This document shows, in pieces, positions 10,300-22,930 of a stretch of 64,000 bases of DNA (position 1 is its first letter; the number at the start of each line of letters is the position of its first letter). The position numbers and the translations under genes were made by a program. The notes under the pieces were generated by a model. The model ran no database searches. It worked only from the letters and a program-made list of their open reading frames with translations, and was not told the origin of the DNA. Source of the DNA: Rugalucina vietnamica (taxonomy: Eukaryota > Mollusca > Bivalvia > Lucinida > Lucinidae). The stretch covers positions 40,974,395-41,038,394 of the forward strand of contig OZ024883.1 in NCBI GenBank assembly GCA_964017185.1, read 5' to 3'.

Positions 10300-13200
10300 G
10301 GCTGAAGTGTAAGCATTTTAATATTTATTTAAATGTTCATTAATAGTTTTATGACATTCTAGTTTCTTGTTTATATATAGTTTCCAAGTTTCCATGTGTT
10401 TTCTCATTGCATTGTGGCTTACTGTTGATAATGTTCTGATTTTAGGAAGGATGAATTATTTTCAACTACGATACTAATTTAATTGAATTCTAAAATGATA
10501 GTTTTATATAATTCGATTTTTTTTGGTTTTGTATAATCATGCTGCAAAATTCCATTTATTCTTCGTTATTTCAGTTACCCACTTCGATATTTATTTGTTT
10601 ATTTGATTTTTGTTTGCTTTGGACACGAATGTGACTATTTTACATGAAATTATTTAATCTGTGATGGCAGAATTGACGAAAAAACATCGAATTGTGGTTC
10701 TGAGTTCTCAGAAGATAGCGACCTGTCATGTTCTAATATTACAAGCACCTGTTAACCAACGGTAGTCAATAGTTTTGACACTTCGTATCGAAATTATCAT
10801 TATTTACACATGGTTTAATTATCTTATTTGTTTACATAGACTATCTTATTCTTAGCGCATGAATTTGCAGAATAAATCATGCTTCCCTTTTCACAAATTC
10901 GCGATAACGTAATATTTGCCAAAGATTCACATTGAATAACTATGATGATCGAATTTAAGGAAAGGAATAATGTTTATTTTAGATTAACTTATGGATTTAA
11001 CTGGCATTGAGATTATATCAATTATGTGCAGTAATCGTTAATTAGACCAGATATCTTATCAAATGCACACACAGTACTATAAAATAAATAAATAAATCCA
11101 TACAACATAAAGATTCTGATAAATGAATTAATTTCTTGTTAGAAGTTAGAACTTTGAAGTAAAAAGGGAAAACGGGGTGCGCAAAATTGGTCTCCCTATA
11201 TCAAACTGTTATCATTTAACCATATTCTTTAAAATCTCAACTTTGCATGTATAATTCGTTTTTATTCGATTGAAAACCGACCAGTTTTAAAATGAATATG
11301 TCACACATATTCGACAAAAGTATTATAAATGAATTTACATAAGTTTGTGACTGTATTTGAAATGATAGAAATTGAAACCAGTTACCATGGCAAAATTAAT
11401 CGCGGTGCGAAATCTTTAAACCCTATTGCTACATCACAAGCAAGATAAATTTTGATTGAAAAAGTAAGAAATCAAAAGAAATATTTGACATTAGAGAACC
11501 CCCAACTTCAGATTAATTTATCTGAATGTTGATAGTTACAGCTCGTGAAAATTCAATTTTGTTACCCCAGTTTTTATTTACGGCTGAGCAGTATTTGCAT
11601 CAAATATGTCGAAAATTTAAGAGATGTTTACATACGGAAATATATAAACACAAGATGCATGTAGACATATTTTTTATACAAAATATGCTTATGCCTCTCC
11701 TTTGGTTGTACCCTGAAAATGTGCGTTTACACTTAATTCAAGATCAAGATTATAAATTTCAACATGTTCCGATGTAGAAAAATTATACTTAACCACAAAC
11801 TGCATAGTAATTTAATTGCAAAAACCGGAAAGTCCATGCGCCATTTCGACAGAAATTATAACATAACATATGTAACTGCAGCTCCAACAGTTCCGTACAT
11901 GTACATCGCAAATATAATTTATAGACTAAAATTTTCAAACATTAGTGTCGATGCGATAGCACACTAAAATTGTACATAACAGTCGTTGTGAAACTAGGAA
12001 CATTTTCTCTACTATAGCTAAAACTGCAGCTGCAATTTTATAGCTATAACTGCAACTGCAATTCTATATGCTTACAACGCGTCTTGTCAACTGCTCTCCC
12101 ATTCTTGAGAACTAGTTAAATTATAAGTGGCTGAGCATATTTCCCGTCTTAAGAATGAAATGAAGTGTCTAATAACAAATAAGCTTGAATGTTCGTAGTG
12201 AAAATAATTTAATATGAGAACTTATTCATTCACCGAGTGAAGAGGGTATTGAAAAGTTAGTTGTAAAACACAATGTTCAACACACAAAATGAAGGTTACA
12301 GCACGACAATACTTTCATTGAGAAATTGAAGAAGAAAAAAAGATCTCGAACAATTATGTATAATTGAATATGTTTTGTTGTGTTCGAGCTATGTTTACAT
12401 AAGACTGTTTACATTTTTAGTCAAAGAAAAAAAATCATTGACAGAAAAAATGCTCATGCTTTACTGCACCGAAATAGTATAAACGAACTTTATAGCTAAA
12501 TGTTATATATACTGAATTGCAGAATGTAACTTCAGCTGCATCACACTCGTTTCCATAAAAACATCATGTTTTCAGAAAAATAAAAAAGCCAAAATAAACT
12601 AGTTTAAGATACGAGATTAGTTAAATTTCAGAAATATGGGTTAGATTAACTAGCGATGAAATGCCTGTATCCAGATTTAAGATGTGATTTTCTCTTAATA
12701 GCTCCTGTAATGTTCTCAGAAATCAGTTAATGTAGCTCATATGATTTTCATAAGATCTTCAATTTGGAGCCGAAGAATTTGGTCGTACAGTAAGTTTCCA
12801 GAAGGATTTTCTTATAAATCTTTTGGGGAAAAGAAAGTCTAAATCTTGAGTTTGTACATAAACTTCATGTGGAATTGTATGTTAACGTTTACAAGACTCA
12901 AGTTTAAACTAAAGTTTACATGTGCATTTTTTTTTCTCTCAACCTTTTTTTCAACTCCCACATCTGGCATATGATGGAATATCCAGGCTTGTCCTCTATG
13001 GAACATGATCAAAACAGTGGGAATTAGAAAATATTGCGCGAAAATTAGTCATTTTACCAACGCTTTTTGTTGCCAATGTATTAATGAGACAACAGTAGCT
13101 TAAACGAAATACCAGAAAGACCTATTTACAATCAAAGAAAGTTTTAGCACACATTTCCAAAATACAAGCGCACCAGTCGCACAACATTCAATGCAAACTG

Positions 13201-13405
13201 TGGAAAGCGCCGTTAAGCAGTTTATTTTTCTCCGTCAAAAAGGCACGTTTAGAATAGAGATGTTTTTCACGCAGCTTTACAAAGCTATGCAAACATATCT
13301 TCGCTACAGACAAGTGCAATCGCTCTTCAAATTATTCCAATCACCACTGTTAGGGGGCATTCGAGAAATTGTGCTTCGACCATGTTTTGTAATAGGGTTC
13401 TAATA
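10300..13405. other. Intronic sequence, nothing recognised
   Basis: AT-rich with no long open frame, no repeat family from this window and no RNA gene. A short internal repeat, AACTGCAGCTGCAATTTTATAGC with its relative AACTGCAACTGCAATTCTAT, lies at about 12020-12068. Confidence 0.35.
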
Positions 13406-13648
13406 TAATATTAGCCGCCTCGTGGGAAAACAAACAATGTGGTTTCCGAACAGGTCCGACACAAACCGGTCTGTGCAGTAACAGAAACAGGCTTAAAGCT
13501 TGAAATTTCGAATTTGAGAAGAAGAGTAAGTGTACTATCCGTGTAACGAAAACAAAGGCGCTGATCAGCTTCGCGGTTACCGCGAAGCTGATCTGCGTCT
13601 TTGTTTTCGCCCATGCGAATTGTTGGTTTTCTCACGAGGCGGCCAATA
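13406..13648 (-). mobile_element. Foldback MITE, family A, copy 3
   Basis: Inverted relative to copy 1. The ends are ATATTAGCCGCCTCGTGG and its near complement finishing in GAGGCGGCCAATAT. The central hairpin lies at about 13565-13598. The right end touches the preserved 5' edge of the LINE, so the insertion sits at, or helped define, the LINE's 5' boundary. Confidence 0.85.
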
Positions 13649-13653
13649 TATAG

Positions 13654-14028
13654 GACGCGTGTGCACGCAAAGACAAGAAGCAGGAGGACCAGGTCATCAC
13701 CATTGATGACGAGCCAGAAGCAAATTCCACAAAGCAAACCTCTGTACAGGAATCTACAATTAAAGTCATCTCCCTCACAGGACTCAACAAAATCCCCTGC
13801 CCACCCCCCACTCCGTCCAAATCTAACAAGCACTCACGCATATCACGCAATGCACGCACCACGTCACCCATGAGAAACAAGGCAACCAGGGGAAACGTCG
13901 GAAGCAAGCAGCTAGGCAACTACGTATCTCCAGACGAGCCACACAGAGGTCCAGTACCCCAACGCCTGACACACTCACAGAAGCCAAGATCTCAGAGGGT
14001 GACGTTACTCAAAAACAACAAATTTTAA
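13654..14028 (+). pseudogene. LINE ORF1 C-terminal remnant
   Basis: An open frame without a start codon runs from the MITE boundary to TAA at 14026-14028, about 124 residues. It is rich in Lys, Arg, Pro, Ser and Thr, as expected for the nucleic-acid-binding ORF1 (gag-like) protein. No CCHC knuckle remains in this part. It ends 37 bases before the ORF2 ATG. The frame stays open throughout, so the loss is at the 5' end rather than through decay. The assignment rests on position and composition, not on a recognised domain. Confidence 0.5.
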
Positions 14029-14065
14029 AACACACACACACACACGCATACACTAAGCTGCATTA

Positions 14066-17000
14066 ATGGGTTCAGTTAGCAACAACTCAGAACTCACTGT
14101 GGTGCAATGGAATGCTCGCAGTCTCCGCGGGCATGAAATGCACCACAAGAAGGCTGAGTTTTACGATTATCTAAAGACATTTAAGGAACTCCCAGAGGTT
14201 GTATGTATTCAGGAAACGTGGGACAAAAAATCATATCAACCAATTAGATTATTGGGGTATAAGGAACCAGTTTCATACAGGAGAAATGACAACACTAAGG
14301 GTGGTGGGGTAGCAACTTTTATTAAAATGGGGCTAGATTCGGAAGAAATTAAGTATAGGCAAAACAATCCGAATCTAGAGGTTTCCATAGTTCGTATCTT
14401 TGGGGAATCTAAAAACATCGACATAGTCAATTTATACACCAATGGAGCAAACTTAATTACTGAAAATGACTATGATCACATTTTTTCTCATGTGGGCAAT
14501 CATCATATAATTGTTGGGGATTTCAATGTTAGGGACAACCTCTGGGACGATCAGTTTACAGGCAATGAAACACCAGACGCACGAGAACTTAATTCTTTCA
14601 TAGAACATCGCAATCTAGTAGTACTAAATAACGGTAATGGCACTCGCTACAACATAGAAACAGGCAACACCACAGCAATAGATCTCACTCTCACCTCACG
14701 CAACCTAAGCAGAAACACACACTGGTATGTTCATCAAAACTGTCTTGGCAGTGATCACTTCCCTATTGTATCTAAATATAACTGTTTCTTCAAAACTGTA
14801 CTTCAGAACCCCCAACCTAAATGGAAGATAAGTAAGGCTAACTGGACCCTTTTTGGCAGCTTAACTAATAATATTGACATTGACTTCGGCGGCTGTAGCA
14901 TCGATGAATGCGATGCGCAGTTCGTCGAAGAAATTGTCAATGCATGCAATAAGTCAATTCCCAAAACCAAACCCATTAACAATAAGAGCAGACATTTACC
15001 TTGGTGGGACAGCGCTTGTATGGAGGCCGTTAAAGCAAAGCGACGTGCATACAAGCTCTGGACCAGACACAAAACAGATCACTATAAGGAACTTTATAAG
15101 ACAGCAAGGGCAAATAGTAAGGTTGTTTTAGATAATGCAAAGAAGACCAAGTTTAGAGAATTCATCTCTAAACTCAACCATAACACCAACAGTAAGGAAG
15201 TTTGGCAGATCATATCCAAATTTAATGGCAAACCTTTTAAACCAGTAGAGGTCATTAAGCAAGATAATGTAAGATACCATGAAAATAAGGATAAGGCAAA
15301 TGTTTTGGCAAACCACTATCAGAAGACCAGTAGCAATGACCTCCTCCAACCTGAATTTAAGGATAAGAAAAGGGAAGTAGAACCTGCCATAGATGAAACA
15401 GTAAACGAGAGCATATCCACAGGCAATGACGAACCGTATAACGCACTCTTCACAATAAACGAACTCAACACAGCACTTAATAAGAAAAAGAGCACAGCAC
15501 CAGGCGCAGACACAATACACTATGACATGTTAAAAAACCTAACTGACACAGGCAAATCACAACTTCTAAAATTAATCAACAAATCATGGACAGAAGGTAA
15601 GCTACCAGACCAATGGAAACTAGGCACAATCATACCACTACTTAAACCAAACAAACCAGTACATGAGCCAGGATCTTACAGACCAATATCACTGACATCA
15701 GCTGTTTGTAAAATAATGGAAACCATGATAGCTAACAGACTGACAAGTCACATAGAAAATAATAACCTTCTTGCACCCACTCAATCAGGCTTTAGGAAAA
15801 ACAGATCTACCCTTGATCAGATCATTCGGTTACAATCAGCCATACTTAAGGCTAAGATGGAAAATAGGGCACTTCTATGTATATTTCTTGATCTTGAAAA
15901 AGCTTTTGATCTCATGTGGACTAAGGGGGTACTAGCACAGCTAGTAAAGTTTAACATCAAGGGTAGAATTTTAGGCTGGGTGCAAGATTTTCTAAAAGAC
16001 AGGAAAATTCAAGTAAGAGTAGGAAGTGATTTGTCAGATGTTAGACTTTTAGATAACGGTTCACCACAGGGTAGCGTATTGAGCCCAATACTTTTTAACA
16101 TACTTGCCAATACGCAATATGAGGTACTTAAGGAACTTTTTGCAGAGCTGTCACAGTATGCAGATGACTCAGCGGTCTGGAAAACGGCCAAGAGTGTGAA
16201 GCGACTGGTCCAACTTCTGCAAAGAATTTTAAACATTATTAAAGAATGGGCAGAAGCACTAGGCATCAAGATATCAGCGGGTAAAACAGAGGTGGTACTT
16301 TACAACAGCAATCTAAGGGATGACATACCCAAACTTAAGATAGGGAACCAGGAACTAGAGTACAAGACCCAGGGCAAATTCCTAGGTCTCACATTTGATA
16401 AGGGGCTTCATTGGGTTAAACACATTGACCAGTTAGTCCTCCGATGCAAGAAAGATCTCAATCTCATGAGGTATTTATCAGGAACTAAGTTTGGGGCAGA
16501 TAAGTTAACTCTTATGACGATCTATAAAACACTTATTAGGAGTAAGTTAGACTATGGGTGTCAGGCGTATGGGTCAGCATCCAAATCCCAACTAGCACGA
16601 TTAGATCGTATTCAGTCAGCAGCACTTAGGATAGTCACAGGGGCATACAGGTCAACTTCCATTACCGACCTACAAGTAGAATGTTGCGTTCCTCCACTTG
16701 AATTAAGGAGAGAGGAACTCATTCTCAAATACTGGGCTAGGTCATCAGCCAACGGTCCAAACCTACCGTTGAACGACCTATACGGGCATTCAGTATACGA
16801 GACAGCAAGACATAAGTTGGGGGGCAAAATACCATTTGTAATGCAGGTACAGGATCTTAAAACTAAGTATCATCTAGAAGACATTGAGGTACAAGAACCA
16901 GTGTACGCACAAACCTTTGCTCTGGAGGGTATTGACCCTAGAGAAACTCTCAAACCAACAATAAACAAAAAATCTGATACTATCGCAGATATTGAAGGCA

Positions 17001-17908
17001 AGGTAACCAATCTAATTAGTAGCAGTTATCATGATCATCTCCACATATTCACAGACGGCAGTAAAGACACTGATAAGAGAATAGTAGGGTGCGCATTTGT
17101 AATTCCAGAACTTAAAATTACCAGGAGCTTTAAGTTAGGGGGGGACCTCTCCATCTTTTCGGCAGAACTCGTAGCTATCATTGAAGCTTTAAAATGGGTT
17201 AAGGAAAATAAACCAGATAAGGTTGTAATACTGACAGATTCTCTCAGTTCGATTAGGGCATTAAAATCGGGGAACAGCAACTCTAGGCCTGACCTAATTC
17301 TTCAGGTCAACACACTTGTCGATGCAATAGTCAGGGAGAATGTAATCTTAAATATGGACTGGTGTCCATCTCATTGTAACATAGTAGGGAACGACCTAGC
17401 CGATGAAGCAGCGAAAACTGGGTCAACACATGGGAGGGAACTCAACATTAAAATGAGCAAAACTGAGGCATATAGTCGTATTAAGAGGGTTATTAAGGAT
17501 CAATGGGCAAAGAAATGGAGGGAGCATAAGCATGGGCTCAGATGGGATTTAGACAATAATTTACCTACGAAATTAATCCAATATAGCGATGAAAGGCAAT
17601 TAGACAGGGTATACACTAGACTCAGATTAGGGCGTAATGGCTTAAGATTTAATAACCAGACACATAGCGAAATGGACCCTATGTGCCCACACTGTGATGA
17701 AATAGAGGATACAGACCACTATTTCCTTAGATGTCACATGCACATAGACCATAGGATAGTCATGTTCAACAGTATTAAGGATAACATTTCAGATATAGGG
17801 GAGATAACAGTTAAAACACTTCTTAATCCCAGTCATGCTCACTCAGAAATTATCAGAGGTGCCGTTTTTCAGTACATTAAGGACACAGAATACATGTCGC
17901 GCATCTAA
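14066..17908 (+). CDS. LINE ORF2: endonuclease / reverse transcriptase / RNase H polyprotein
   Basis: One uninterrupted frame of 1280 codons. N-terminal AP endonuclease (about 10-235): WNARS at 15-19, QET at 49-51, GDFN at 151-154, GSDHFPIV at 228-235. Reverse transcriptase (about 490-760): SYRPISL, QSGFRKNRST, FLDLEKAFD, GSPQGSVLSPILFN and the catalytic YADD at 698-701. RNase H (about 990-1120): FTDGS at 995-999, a SAELVAI glutamate, TDS at 1057-1059 and CPSHCNIVGNDLADEAA. The C-terminal CPHC...DHYFLRCH motif (about 1207-1223) is a likely zinc knuckle. All the catalytic residues I can check are present. Intactness suggests a young copy, although without its 5' end it probably cannot drive itself. 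Family assignment within the I group (Nimb-like is plausible in molluscs) is uncertain. Confidence 0.95.
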   Translation: MGSVSNNSELTVVQWNARSLRGHEMHHKKAEFYDYLKTFKELPEVVCIQETWDKKSYQPIRLLGYKEPVSYRRNDNTKGGGVATFIKMGLDSEEIKYRQNNPNLEVSIVRIFGESKNIDIVNLYTNGANLITENDYDHIFSHVGNHHIIVGDFNVRDNLWDDQFTGNETPDARELNSFIEHRNLVVLNNGNGTRYNIETGNTTAIDLTLTSRNLSRNTHWYVHQNCLGSDHFPIVSKYNCFFKTVLQNPQPKWKISKANWTLFGSLTNNIDIDFGGCSIDECDAQFVEEIVNACNKSIPKTKPINNKSRHLPWWDSACMEAVKAKRRAYKLWTRHKTDHYKELYKTARANSKVVLDNAKKTKFREFISKLNHNTNSKEVWQIISKFNGKPFKPVEVIKQDNVRYHENKDKANVLANHYQKTSSNDLLQPEFKDKKREVEPAIDETVNESISTGNDEPYNALFTINELNTALNKKKSTAPGADTIHYDMLKNLTDTGKSQLLKLINKSWTEGKLPDQWKLGTIIPLLKPNKPVHEPGSYRPISLTSAVCKIMETMIANRLTSHIENNNLLAPTQSGFRKNRSTLDQIIRLQSAILKAKMENRALLCIFLDLEKAFDLMWTKGVLAQLVKFNIKGRILGWVQDFLKDRKIQVRVGSDLSDVRLLDNGSPQGSVLSPILFNILANTQYEVLKELFAELSQYADDSAVWKTAKSVKRLVQLLQRILNIIKEWAEALGIKISAGKTEVVLYNSNLRDDIPKLKIGNQELEYKTQGKFLGLTFDKGLHWVKHIDQLVLRCKKDLNLMRYLSGTKFGADKLTLMTIYKTLIRSKLDYGCQAYGSASKSQLARLDRIQSAALRIVTGAYRSTSITDLQVECCVPPLELRREELILKYWARSSANGPNLPLNDLYGHSVYETARHKLGGKIPFVMQVQDLKTKYHLEDIEVQEPVYAQTFALEGIDPRETLKPTINKKSDTIADIEGKVTNLISSSYHDHLHIFTDGSKDTDKRIVGCAFVIPELKITRSFKLGGDLSIFSAELVAIIEALKWVKENKPDKVVILTDSLSSIRALKSGNSNSRPDLILQVNTLVDAIVRENVILNMDWCPSHCNIVGNDLADEAAKTGSTHGRELNIKMSKTEAYSRIKRVIKDQWAKKWREHKHGLRWDLDNNLPTKLIQYSDERQLDRVYTRLRLGRNGLRFNNQTHSEMDPMCPHCDEIEDTDHYFLRCHMHIDHRIVMFNSIKDNISDIGEITVKTLLNPSHAHSEIIRGAVFQYIKDTEYMSRI

Positions 17909-18483
17909 GGTTACATAGGATACAGAGATACAGATGTATGAATGTAGAAGAGGGCAATCTTTGCAGGCCAATCCTTCTCTTTCATGTTAGGTTTTCACAT
18001 TAACAGTTCTCTGCTTTAGTCGTGCGTGATACGATTATTTTGTATAAGCAGACGCCCAGGGCCATTTTTTACCATTTCACTTAAGGTATAAGGTCATCAT
18101 CATTTATTTTTCTGCAGTTACATACTTAGCCCGCTCTATTATGCTGTACCACCTGCCATTATATATTGTATCTTTAACACTCCGAGTTAGTGGTTTTAAC
18201 CGCTCTCTCAACCTAAACTGTGAGGATCTGGCTAGGATAGATAAGGGTTCGCACAGAGGCTGATTAGAGACCCATATCGCCAAGTACAGATGATATACCA
18301 TTGCACCACGGTATAGCTCCGGTTTATACATGAATCTCACTCCGTAAGTGGAGGAGGGAATACCAGTGCATGTTGCATCGATAACGCGGGGCCGGGGGGC
18401 GGCTTCTCTTAAATGAGTCTGGTGTCACCTCGGAGCGCGGGATTGACAATACGTGCACCCCACTTCGCTGCGGAAGTGTTATT

Positions 18484-18530
<47 letters not shown>

Positions 18531-19460
18531 GCACAAGTTACATAGTTACATGTACAAGATGCAACACTTATATAAATATTATTTCATATCATAATATACA
18601 TCTTTATTTTTCCCTCGGTCTTTATTTTCCCATCCATTCGCTTTTGCCTACCTATTGTATAGCAATTCTGGGGAGTAGGAGGTGTCTACGGGCCGACTTT
18701 GTACTGGCTGCAATGTGGTATGCACTGCCAGTACCAGGATATTCGCTCCTTGGTACCACAGAGTACGTTTGTTTGTTTGTTTTAGTTTTTACTCTTTTCT
18801 GTTCATTTTTAAAACAGGGCAATCCCAGAGTAAAGGGCGGGAAGGCCCTGGGCTGTATATATAAAGGGTTATGGACTCTGGGAGTGGAGAAAGGGAGTGC
18901 GGTGCACCGGCGGGAAGAACTCGGCAGTCGTACGGACACAACCTACCTTCGTTTTGTTTTTTTTACGTACTGCGGTACGTCGATTGGATACTGGCTGCCT
19001 TTTACTAGCGCACTGGCCCCGCGGTGTTCGTACGAAGGCTGGGCTGTTCTCTCTGGTGGGCACTTCCGGACTCCATGTTAAGGACATTAAGGCTGTACGA
19101 TAGTATGCTTGTATGTGAGTATATAGATATGTAAGATAAAGAATGTATGGGAGATGTTTTGTTACCTATGTAAACCATGTAAGTGTATATATCAGAAACC
19201 TTATCACCATTTTTATTTTCCTAAAAACATTATACCCACAAAAAACTAATAAAATTCAAAAATATCACGTCACCTGGATGTAAGAAGAAGGAGAAGATAT
19301 TAAGGGCACAACACTTTACTTCATCCTTTCAACCTTACTCTCTCCATCTGACTATGTATATATCGGCCCACACATACCATGTACCATGTAATCACCTTAA
19401 TCTTGTACTTTCTTCCCATGCCAACGGCCGGGGATAGTAATTCCGTCTGGTTAAAGCATG
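17909..19460. other. LINE 3' region and unresolved retroelement-like sequence
   Basis: The first few hundred bases are presumably LINE 3' UTR. A CpG-rich patch (18385-18475) is followed by a 43-base T run at 18486-18528. Further on lie another CpG-rich segment (about 18830-19080) and TATATATAAAG near 18857. An A-tail read on the minus strand would be consistent with a minus-strand retroposed piece ending at 18528, but no body was recognised. No domain was found in the open frame across the T run (18413-19081). Confidence 0.35.
18486..18528. repeat. Poly(T) run, 43 bases
   Basis: An uninterrupted T run flanked by TGTTATTCC and GCGCACAAG. It may be the A-tail of a minus-strand retroposed sequence. 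Confidence 0.8.
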
Positions 19461-22176
19461 CAAAGGAGTGGCTGTTACTAAACTGGGACCCTTGCTATCT
19501 CCGACCAATGGTTATGGGGTAGATATATTGTATAATTCTGTCTTAATATGTTTTCAGCTCTTTGCTTTTCAGATAGGCCCACCCAAACCATGGTCAATGT
19601 CAATATATAAAAATGACATTAGTAACTTATTTACTTTTTTACACACGATTGGTTACGAACTACGACTTAGATTGGATTACGATAACTCACAATGCCCCCT
19701 GATTGGAACTACCCTAAGGAATTTCGCGACCCACCCAATCCACAACCAAAAATACCCTTTCACAAACCAAAAACATATATATGGTACAGCAACTTCATAA
19801 AACTACTTTGGTAACTCCACTCTGTACCATGACATATTTCGAACTCTTTAGGCCGCGGGTATCAAAATTCAAAATAAAGATGATACGGATGTTCAGCCCC
19901 TATATTATATAAGAACATTCTATCATCAGCCACTAGTAGGACAATGCACCCCCGTCTCTACTGGTAAAACGTCCAGCCCGCTTAAGGTTTCTCCGGCTTG
20001 CATCACAGATACCACTCCTGCTCCTCACAGAAACTCATCGCTCAGCCGCAAGCACACGTCCGATACCACCTGTCCACATGGACTAGGTCATTTCACCGAT
20101 CTAGCATAGCCATTAAGCGCGGCCCTAATAGAGAGCAACATGATTGGATATATCATTTGACCTACATTTGCTCTCGAGCAAGATAGCGAAATCACCGATT
20201 TGCAGCCGAATTGGCACCGATTTCCTATCTACTTTTATGCTCACTTTTCGACCATGGCGTTCAAAATTCTAAAAAGAAGTGCTCCTTCCATTTTACCGGC
20301 TTGACTTGCATTATCAGTATACGTTGGGCACAGGCGAACAGCGCGATTTGCATTTTGCTGTCACCGCCACGATTTGCAGCCCAGGAGCACATAACCTTCG
20401 TCCTCGTGGTGGAATCTTGGATTAAGTCCGTTCAGCCCGGCATGACGAAAAACTGCCACTTTTTACTACTACTACTACTACGCAAAGACTAGGTTTTGCA
20501 AGGAGTTGACACCATGAACGGAGACGTTTCGCATTTTGAATTTCTCAGCTAATCTAACGTTCCTAACCGACAACTAAGTGCTATAAAAGCCATATAAAGA
20601 TGCCAAAGGGTAATTCGATTGCTTTGATGATGCTAGAGGCTTAACTTGTTCAACAATTGCTAAACCAACAATTGTTAAACCAAGTCTTATCTTCTATACT
20701 GAAGAATAAATGGTGTAAAAAAAAACAACTTGAAAATGCTCTTATAAGATTTTTCACGGCCTCTAAATTATCTCATGCCTCGATCAGATTCATATAATGC
20801 GACGTAAAAGAGGACACAAGTTGCTGCATTGAATATCCTCCAATTTCCTAGCTATATGTAGGTGCAAATAATGAACAGAATCGGGAAAACAATCTTTTCG
20901 GTGTTTAGTTGGACCTGCGCGTAATATCGGGACCGGAGCGATAATGGTTTAGCCACCGTGTCTGACTAAGGATCTCTGTTGAAATCATTTTATCTGAGGT
21001 AATTAGATGTTCAAATGGGTAACGAGATCGTATCTTGTGTTAATATTGAGCAGTAGCGATGTTGTATCTAATTTCGCGATGAAATAACCAAAGTTCGCGG
21101 ATTAGTGATACAAAGTTCACCTGATTTTAGACCACACGGCTAGAAACTGTTTTCACAGATTTGTCTGAAAGCAAAATCGCAAACTATAACCCACAGAAAA
21201 ATATTAAGAACACACAGAACCTGTGACATTTTAATTCAAAGTCTTTTCGTGCCGTTTCGGTAATCTTGATCCCACTGGAGGTATAGCCGGTCATATTGTA
21301 CCAAGTCGATTCGCCAAAAGCTATTTCGTACTATTTACGTAATTCGTTTCAGCATAAAAAGGTTATCATTTTCTTTTGATGACAAATCAGCTCATCAGTG
21401 TAGAATTTGAAAACATATTCTTTGATTTTTTTCACATTGTTTTCTTGCCAGTTACATCACATAATGTTTTGATGTTCAAATATCAAGTTCGATACAAAAA
21501 TCTTCAAAACAGCAAGAACTGAGGCGTCTGAGAACATCTAAATTTGTGCCTAGGGATCAATTAGTTAGCAACTTTCCTTTGAATGAAGTTATCTCAAAAT
21601 CACCCTTGCAAAAACTGTCAAAACACATGAAAACAAAAATAATGCATAAAACACTACTACCACTTGGTTTAACGACTCTACAGGCTGTGCAATTTATTAC
21701 GCGTGACCCCCCTGGTAAAAGATATGTTTTATAATCTAGCATATAGCGCTAGGAAGGTGGGGAACTTCAATCCCTCATGGTCCTTTAGAACTTCAAAGAA
21801 AATCGCAAATACATGGATGGGAGGTAAAGATCTAAGAAACTAATATGTATTTTCGATATTTTTCCTTTTCGTTTTATCTGTATGATGTTCACTTTGCCAA
21901 ATGTGTCCTTAAATGTTTTTAAATTTTGCGTGTCCATTTGATGGTCGCTTATCTTGTGTTTTACATTCTCGATTAAAGGTGAAGGGGATTTTTCTAACGG
22001 TTCCGTGGGTCATTTAGATTATTTTGGTAAATACCGTGTCGTTTCGGCCTTTGAAGATTGACACTTGGGCAGTCCGAAGCGTCGTTTAAATTTTGACACA
22101 GTGTAGTTTCTAGACAAAAGACGTCCTTTTTCGTTGCTGTAAAAATCACCCGCGACTCGGTGGTTCCTCTGAATAT

Positions 22177-22219
<43 letters not shown>

Positions 22220-22930
22220 TACTGCAAAATGAATCATTCTTTTACACCAAACATTATTGCAAATTAATTGCAAGCTACTTGTAGCAGGTTAGCTATCAAG
22301 GAGCTATGCAATACTCAATGCACGTGTTGAGTTGATTGATTGAATGAAAAGAATAAGCTTGATGATACTTTTATGATCTAAAACCAAGCACTTTACACCA
22401 TCAAAGAGTCTTGCTTAAATATATCAGGCTGTTGGAGAAAATATGCCTTATCATTCTGCCATTCTGATTCTGACATTTTTGAAGAGTTCATTCGTAAAAA
22501 ATGTTCAGCTCCACACTTTGACGCTTGCACGAACACGACACCCGAACTGTAACTCCTAGCCGAACCGCACCGACACACCAGTATCTAGCCGAACCGCTAA
22601 GCCTTTTTTTTTGCGTTGGCTTTATTTTTATTGACTCATGCAGTACAAAACATGTGCTTGAATCCCTCTGATCTTGTCATTTCACGAACAGGTTCAGTTT
22701 TTTTTAAACCAACATACATGTATCATAAACACACTTTGCAACTGCATACACGTGCATTTTGTTTTCGAATAAACTCTTAACACATTTGTTAGTTTACTGT
22801 TGAAATGACCACGTTCTGCAGGAAGATCTTTTTAAAGTTTGACATATTTGGATGTATTGCGGAGGCAGAACTAGTCGATACCGACCCCCCTAGTAAATAA
22901 AGCACCGTCTTCAATCCGAGCCATTCATAA
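19461..22930. other. Intronic sequence with one (TTTA)n microsatellite
   Basis: No gene is seen. A perfect TTTA run lies at about 22174-22220 and a short TACTACTAC run near 20466-20480. The rest shows no repeat shared with other parts of the window. Confidence 0.4.

Larger units (their letters stand above)
13649..18000 (+). mobile_element. Non-LTR retrotransposon, I-group-like, 5' truncated
   Basis: Consists of the end of ORF1, a short (CA)n spacer at about 14031-14045, the full ORF2 and a 3' tail whose end was not located. The set of AP endonuclease, reverse transcriptase and RNase H in one protein is typical of the I/Nimb/Loa/R1-related group of LINEs. It stands in the sense orientation inside the Zic intron. 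The 5' side stops at the family A element and the sequence beyond that does not read as ORF1, so the copy is probably 5' truncated. No target-site duplication could be assigned. Confidence 0.85.

Noticed and set aside
18413..19081. 222-codon + strand ORF across the poly(T) run
   Set aside because: A long Phe run encoded by the T tract and no domain on either side; probably open by chance.
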